Source of the DNA: Sipunculus nudus
Lineage: Eukaryota > Annelida > Sipuncula > Golfingiida > Sipunculidae
Length of the DNA stretch: 64,000 nucleotides
NCBI GenBank assembly: GCA_026874595.1
Contig: CM049306.1
Coordinates: forward strand, 63,000,019 to 63,064,018
Direction of reading: 5' to 3'
In this document: piece after piece, positions 59,395 through 64,000 of the stretch
Layout of the letters: each line of letters opens with the position of its first letter
Numbering within the stretch: the first letter of the stretch is position 1
Notes under the pieces: model-generated
Seen by the model: only the letters and a program-made list of their open reading frames with translations
The model's database searches: none
What the model was told of the DNA's origin: nothing
Position numbers and translations under genes: made by a program

Positions 59395-59549
59395 TGTTAC
59401 CAAGACAAATGCTCAGAGGAAAATTCTGGGTCGATTCGGGATTCGAACCCATGTGGGTGGCGCAAAAGCTCGGCGTACCAACCGCTTCGCTAGAAAAGCA
59501 AGCTTCACTAGCGAGACAGTTCGGTCCGCTTTTATGTCACCCCGTAACA
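59395..59549 (-). repeat. ~155-bp TG...CA repeat with tRNA-type A and B boxes, copy 1
   Basis: The unit is bounded by TGTTAC and GTAACA. On the minus strand it carries the A box TAGCGAAGCGG (59482-59492) and the B box GGTTCGAATCC (59439-59449), both perfect consensus words at tRNA-like spacing. The flanking acceptor-like strands do not pair, so it is not a functional tRNA gene. It could be a SINE head or a miniature LTR. Confidence 0.6.
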
Positions 59550-59667
59550 CATCCCCTCTTAAGAGCATTCTGCTATCAGAACAAGACTAATTATCCCAGG
59601 ATTCACATTTTGGTGAGCTTATTCCCTGGGCCACAAAGTTAACCGTCACGTTATATGAGCCCCTATT

Positions 59668-59823
59668 TGTTACGAAGACAAATCCTCAGGGGAAAATTCT
59701 GGGTCGATCCGGGATTCGAACCCATGTGGGTGGCGCACAAGTCCGGCGTACCAACCGCTTCGCTAGAAAAGCAAGCTTCACTAGCGAGACAAATTCGGTC
59801 CGCTTTCATGTCACCCCGTAACA
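59668..59823 (-). repeat. ~155-bp TG...CA repeat with tRNA-type A and B boxes, copy 2
   Basis: A second copy of the unit at 59395-59549, with about 12 mismatches. The boxes lie at 59755-59765 (A) and 59712-59722 (B). The 118 bp between the copies is unique. Read on the minus strand, AAGAGGGGATG precedes the next TGTTAC, which looks like a polypurine tract. A terminal-repeat element in miniature is therefore possible, but no target duplication is evident. Confidence 0.6.
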
Positions 59824-60190
59824 ATTATCATCACGACATACGTGTTCTGTTGATATTAGAATCCGTAACAATGTATAAACCGGATGAACAATTCATACAA
59901 ATCTTCTCAGAGAATAACAGTCCAATGTAATCACAAAATCCATCCGTTGTAATCCAAAAGTGAAGTTCTTGTTATAATCTCAAAGGAGAACTGAAGACTG
60001 TATAAGATCCGTCACAAATTTAGAAGAAAATCTATAATTGCCGCACCTATCGGAAGAGGTCCCCAACTGACTTACACGCTTCTGTATCCGCTGGAATATT
60101 TCTCTCCTCTCCTCTCTCACGGCTCTAAAACACAGCCCCTATTTATAGCTTCTCATCTCAAGCCGAGAACTTTCCATTTCCCGATTGTTA
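59824..60190 (-). repeat. Partial 3' LTR of element 2
   Basis: On the minus strand the LTR starts in its middle (GGGAAATGGAAAGTTCTCGG), contains TATAAATA (60147-60140) and GGACTGTTATTCTCTGAGA, and fades toward 59824 beside the ~155-bp repeat. The first ~200 bp of the LTR are deleted. Confidence 0.7.
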
Positions 60191-60199
60191 CAACGTTTC

Positions 60200-60865
60200 T
60201 TAAACATCTCGATAAGCAATCATCAAGTACATTGTCTTTCCCTTTAATGTGTTTGATTTCATGATTTCAATCCTGTAAAAACAAACTCCATCTCAAAATT
60301 CTTTGATTTTTACACTTCAACTTGTTCATGAACGTGAGGGAATTGTGATCACTGAAGACAATGATAGGCTTGACTGATGAGGTAACGTAAACTTCAAAAT
60401 GTTGCAATGCCAAATTCAAAGCCAAACATTCTTTTCAATAGTGGAGTAGTTTTTGTTGTTTTTGATTAAACTTTCTTGAAAATAACAAATTGGATGATCT
60501 ATGCCATCATTGCCTTCTTGTACAACACAGCACCAGCAGCAGTATCACTATCACCTACAGATAACTTAAAAGGTACAGAAAAGTCTGGAGCTACCAAAAC
60601 TGGTGAACTTTGCAGAATTGCTTTCCAATTCTGAAATGCATTATCACACTGAACATTCCATACAAAGTTTTGTTTCTCCTGTAACAAATAAGTCAAAGGT
60701 TCAGCTACAGCAGAAAAATATGGACAAAACACCCTGTAGTATCCGACCATATCAAGGAAACGCATTATTTGCTTTTTGTTTTCTGGTCTAGGAAATGCAG
60801 AAATAGCACTTTTTTGAGCACCAACAAGATATACTTGACCCTTCCCTACGATATGCCCCCAAAAT
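60200..60865 (-). pseudogene. Connection domain and RNase H of element 2
   Basis: The frame at 60765-60499 holds FLDMVGYYRVFCPYFSAVAE and the first RNase H motif VGDSDTAAGAVL, then breaks. The rest of RNase H (matching 17400-17665 of element 1) continues in shifted frames down to about 60210, where a GDNVL-like end and stop would be. The 3' non-coding part and polypurine tract are missing. Confidence 0.8.
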
Positions 60866-60873
60866 ATTAAAGT

Positions 60874-61581
60874 TTATTTAAAAAAATAAAAGTTGATGGT
60901 CAGACTTGCTTCACTGAGTCTTTCGAAGAGGTCACGTATAATGTGTCTCCCTGGTGTCGTTGTACACGATAAGGTCATCAATATATGCGTCGCAGCCCTG
61001 AATGTCCTTGTACACCACATGGATGAGGCGGAAACGTGGCTGGCGAGTTCTTCATGCCAAACGGCATAATTTATACTGGTACAGTTCTGCGGCGTCACAA
61101 ATGCGGACACTTCTTTTGCTCGTTCTGTAAGCGGAACTTGCCAGAATCCTTTTAGCAAGTCAAACTTGGAAACATATCTGGAGCTACCGACTCTATCAAT
61201 ACAATCATTGATCCTCGGAATCCGGAACGTGTCCGTCTTGGTGACAGAGTTCAGTTTTCGATAATCTGTGCACATACGGTAACTTCCATCAGGTTTTGGC
61301 ACAAGAATACATGGTGAACCCCAGTTACTGTTACTAGGTTCAATAAAATCATTGTCCAGCAAATATTGAATATCATCCTGTAGATACTGTTTTTCTGGAT
61401 TCAGTCTATAAGGATGCTGCTTGACTGCGCTTGCCTCGCTAATATTGACGTCATGGCACAATATGTTAGTTCGCGTTGGAATGTCACTAAACAAATGTTC
61501 ATAATTCCGCAGCAGGTTCTTGAGGTCTTGTTTTTGTTGTGCGGTAAGGTGTGACAGTATGGCAACCTGGTTGTTAAGCAT
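60874..61581 (-). pseudogene. Reverse transcriptase of element 2
   Basis: A 235-codon frame carries LSHLTAQQKQDLKNLLRNYE, QHPYRLNPEKQYLQDDIQYL, PKPDGSYRMCTDYRKLNSV and SKFDLLKGFWQVPLTERAKE. After SAFVTPQ a frameshift scrambles the fingers/palm region, so the YxDD box lies in another frame. It keeps the ~15 residues between NPE and NDF that element 1 has lost. The C-terminal end returns to frame near RLSEASLTIN. Confidence 0.88.
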
Positions 61582-61954
61582 TTATGAGTTTTTAAGTGTT
61601 ACTGTTCAACACTGAATGTCTACATCACTCTTACAATCAGTATCTACTTTAACTGGGTCAGGGTCAGTTTTAACACAATTAACAGCAGTAACATTATGTA
61701 CAACATGTGATGTGCTATTTCTGTCATAATATGGTTTCAACATGTTAACATGGAGCAGTTATTTTTGCTTACGCCTATCTAGTGTTAACAGTATGTAATT
61801 TAAATCACTGACTTTCTTGTCAACAATGTAAGGATCAAAATACCTAGCTTGCAGACGTCTGCCAGGGATGGGTAGTAAGGCAAGGACCTCTTCACCAGAC
61901 TTTCCTTAACGTCCTGCTTACAGTGTGCTTGTCATACTTTGTTTTCATTTTACT
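61582..61954 (-). pseudogene. Integrase C-terminal remnant and linker of element 2
   Basis: The nucleotide sequence matches element 1 from about 15940 to 16310, including the segments for the PGEKVLVLLP-like, FGPYIVDK-like and VNRLKPYY-like parts, in broken frames. The catalytic core is absent. The remnant lies immediately upstream of the reverse transcriptase frame. Confidence 0.8.
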
Positions 61955-62219
61955 TGCCTGTCTGAATACAAACCATTAACAAGTGCATGTGCACCAGTAA
62001 AGACCTATTAGAAAATAGCAAATTGTTTGCTAACATGAGAGTCTGGCCTGAGCCAGTGCCCCTCAAAATTCTAATAGGGGTAGAGTCTGAAAAATCACTT
62101 GAAAGTGATACAAAACCATCATATATGACTGGCTCAAATAACTCCATTTCAGAGTCAGGAGAGGAATCTACTAACTCAGTTTCATCAAAAAAAGAACTTA
62201 TATTGACAGTGTCAGTCAT
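61955..62219 (-). pseudogene. Linker end and protease N-terminus of element 2
   Basis: The frame carries DSSPDSEMELFEP and then ILRGTGSGQTLML. The catalytic Asp of the D-T-G triad is Gly (codon near 62058-62060), so the protease is dead. The frame passes after about 35 more codons into integrase C-terminal sequence, marking a deletion junction near 61955. Confidence 0.75.
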
Positions 62220-62252
62220 AATTAAACTCTTTTACAGAGTCATTAAAGGAAT

Positions 62253-63395
62253 CTACGTCCTTTTTATCATCAAACTCCTCATGGGAGTCAACAGAGGAGT
62301 TTTCCTCAGCAGAAACAAACTTCTGTTTGTCATAAGAGGACCTGGCCTCATCTGAAATAGTCTCGGACTATAGGACTTAGCCTTAATTAAAGGATACTCC
62401 TCGCAGGAGTCAAATGAGGTTTTTACCCAGCAAACTACGGATTCTTCTTTGGAGTAAGACGGCACGTTGGCCACCGTAGCATCAAACTCTTTTTTAGAGT
62501 CAATAAAGGAGTTGTACCCCTTATTTACATGAAAAGAGCCTGACTCTTGCACTATGCTATGCATAGACTTTGAAACAAAACCAGAAGGTTTACTATTTGG
62601 TATATTCGCAAGGTTCAAGCAGTCAGATATTAGATGACCTTCCTTCTTGCAGTAATTATAGATTTTCTTCGTAAATGACTGGTTTTTGTTGGACTTAGAC
62701 ACAGTGGACGTGGACTGAGGTGTAGCAATGGACTTTGCTGAACTATCAGGACTACTAGTACTGGGTGACTGCGCTTTAAACTTCTTTTGACGATACTGTT
62801 TTACATTCTTGTTTGTGAATGACTGGTTTGATTAGCCAGTAAATGACATTTTGTGTGTTAATGAATAATCATCAGCTTATTGAGTAGCAATGTCAAGTGT
62901 TTCAGGACTTTTCTCATCCAGAAAAGTTTTAACATCTGCTTTAATGCAGCGCTTCAATTCTTCAAGCAAAATCAACTGGCGCAAATTGTCATAATCTTTC
63001 ATTACATTTTTAGAACTACACCAGCGATAAAGAAACTGCTCTTGTGTCGTAGCAAACTCAACGTAGGTCTGTTCTTTGCGCTTTTTCCGATTTCTGAATT
63101 TCTGGCGGTAAACCTCCGGAACTAACTCATTTTAGGATTAACCATTTAACCAGGTCATAGTCAGTAGCAGCTTCTACTGAAAGCTCTGTATAAATTTCCC
63201 TGGCCTTGCCAGTCAATACACTTTGTAACAGCATAATCCAATTTTCCTTAAGCCATTTTAAATTTTTAGCTACTTTCTCAAAGTGAAAGAAATATTTATC
63301 AACCTCTTTTTCTTGAAAAGGTGGGACAAGTCTAATGTTTTAAGCAACATCAAAACTGTGAGTTACGGCAGCACGTAGACTATGTTCTAGTTTAC
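62253..63395 (-). pseudogene. gag: gag of element 2, 5'-truncated and frameshifted
   Basis: The sequence enters gag at the point matching 13191 of element 1, then follows the same capsid-like region through KENWIMLLQSVLTGKAREIY with many frame breaks. The nucleic-acid-binding knuckle at about 62690-62630 reads YNYCKKEGHLISDC: the first zinc-binding Cys is Tyr. The codon after the knuckle is Leu, where element 1 has TGA, so the TGA is not a conserved read-through signal. Downstream is the acidic linker as in element 1. Confidence 0.75.
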
Positions 63396-63784
63396 AATTC
63401 TATAGAGTTAGAAATAGTAGAATCCCTGATTTACTGGGATTATCGGATAGGTCCCACAACTGAATAACACGCTTCCGTGTCCGCTGGATTTTTTCTCTCC
63501 TCTCTCTCCCTCTCGGCTCTAAAACACAGCCCCTTTTTATAGCTTCTCATCTCAAGACGAGAATTTTCCATTTCCCGAACAATCTAAAAACAATACATAA
63601 TACACAGTACACACACGTTACAGGAAACATCTAGAACAAGAATGCTTTGTTCCACATGTCAGGGTTCACACTTGGGCCGGACCGGCTCGACCAGGCGATG
63701 CTGTCATGGCAACGAGCTATGCGTGCTACACGAACCAAATGTCAACAACACATGGAACATCCCTAGACACATACATCTGTAACA
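63396..63784 (-). repeat. Partial 5' LTR of element 2
   Basis: Starts TGTTAC at 63784 on the minus strand. TATAAAAA is read at 63541-63534. It shares GGAAATGGAAAATTCTC and GATTCTACTATTxCTAACTC with the element 1 LTR. It breaks off within the LTR and joins gag directly; R/U5, primer site and the gag start are gone. Confidence 0.8.
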
Positions 63785-64000
63785 AAATATATGTTAACGA
63801 TAATGTTATAACAGAAGCAGCGGCTTTCAATATAAAACATATCAAGAATACCAGGAGACCACTGTCTGATAGTGACGTAAGAAAGTTGAAAATAAATGAT
63901 TCCGAAATATCACTAAATCTGGACGGTACGCGCATACCATCTATATTTTGGCCAACTGTGCTGAAAATTCAAAATATTCCCCATTTATTACACCTGATTC
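63785..64000. other. Right flank of element 2
   Basis: Unique AT-rich sequence. No feature is recognised. Confidence 0.45.

Larger units (their letters stand above)
59824..63784 (-). mobile_element. Second Gmr1-like retrotransposon copy, internally deleted (element 2)
   Basis: Minus-strand order: partial 5' LTR, gag, protease, integrase C-terminus, reverse transcriptase, RNase H, partial 3' LTR. The integrase C-terminus again precedes reverse transcriptase, which confirms the domain order independently of element 1. Three deletions are visible: LTR middle to gag middle at about 63395; protease to integrase C-terminus at about 61955 (removing what corresponds to roughly 1.27 kb of element 1); and RNase H end to LTR middle at about 60190. 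Its LTR differs clearly from that of element 1, so it is a different subfamily. Confidence 0.85.

Noticed and set aside
59395-59823. Two genuine tRNA genes on the minus strand
   Set aside because: The A and B boxes are perfect, but the acceptor strands do not pair and the T stem pairs only in part.
61987-63125. Plus-strand open frames over element 2
   Set aside because: They are antisense to the recognised gag and protease sequence.

Overview
The window is eukaryotic and almost entirely repetitive. I find no intact host gene. The source is most likely a marine invertebrate, probably a mollusc. The pointers are non-coding modules built around the palindrome GGTGGCGCCACC with ends resembling dispersed repeats common in bivalve genomes, long AT-rich spacers, a decayed gene of a multicopy invertebrate family, and Ty3/gypsy-type retroelements. 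The species assignment is inference.

Layout. 1-3028 (minus): decayed copy of an uncharacterised multicopy invertebrate protein gene, running off the left edge. 4281-5247: three tandem ~325-bp units, each with an (AT)n tract. 6631-7221: non-autonomous DNA transposon with long inverted arms and a TAA target duplication. 11918-18313 (plus): an LTR retrotransposon inserted in a C/T-rich minisatellite (11428-11917 and 18314-19320). 20955-45267: four unrelated large tandem arrays with periods of 49, 46, 87 and 39 bp, separated by short unique spacers. 46860-48460 and 55651-58915: modular molluscan-type repeats. 50884-51673: pogo/Tigger-like non-autonomous element in an (AT)n tract. 53672-54477: an inverted repeat. 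55110-63784: LTR fragments, a pair of ~155-bp repeats carrying tRNA-type promoter boxes, and a second, deleted copy of the same retrotransposon family on the minus strand.

The clearest biological result is the retrotransposon family. Its reverse transcriptase and RNase H are Ty3/gypsy-like, but the integrase lies upstream of the reverse transcriptase, and RNase H is followed directly by the polypurine tract and 3' LTR. That Ty1/copia-like order in a gypsy element defines the Gmr1-like group. The gag region resembles the SCAN domain, which is thought to descend from gag of such elements. Both copies are dead: stops, frameshifts, deletions and lost catalytic residues.

Tandem arrays with short periods make up about a third of the window. 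The 87-bp array shows diverged monomers at its edges, a homogenised dimeric core and a 1206-bp higher-order duplication. The 39-bp array (about 300 units, 13 codons per unit) has long open frames purely because of its period, and it carries 1.3-1.4-kb higher-order duplications.
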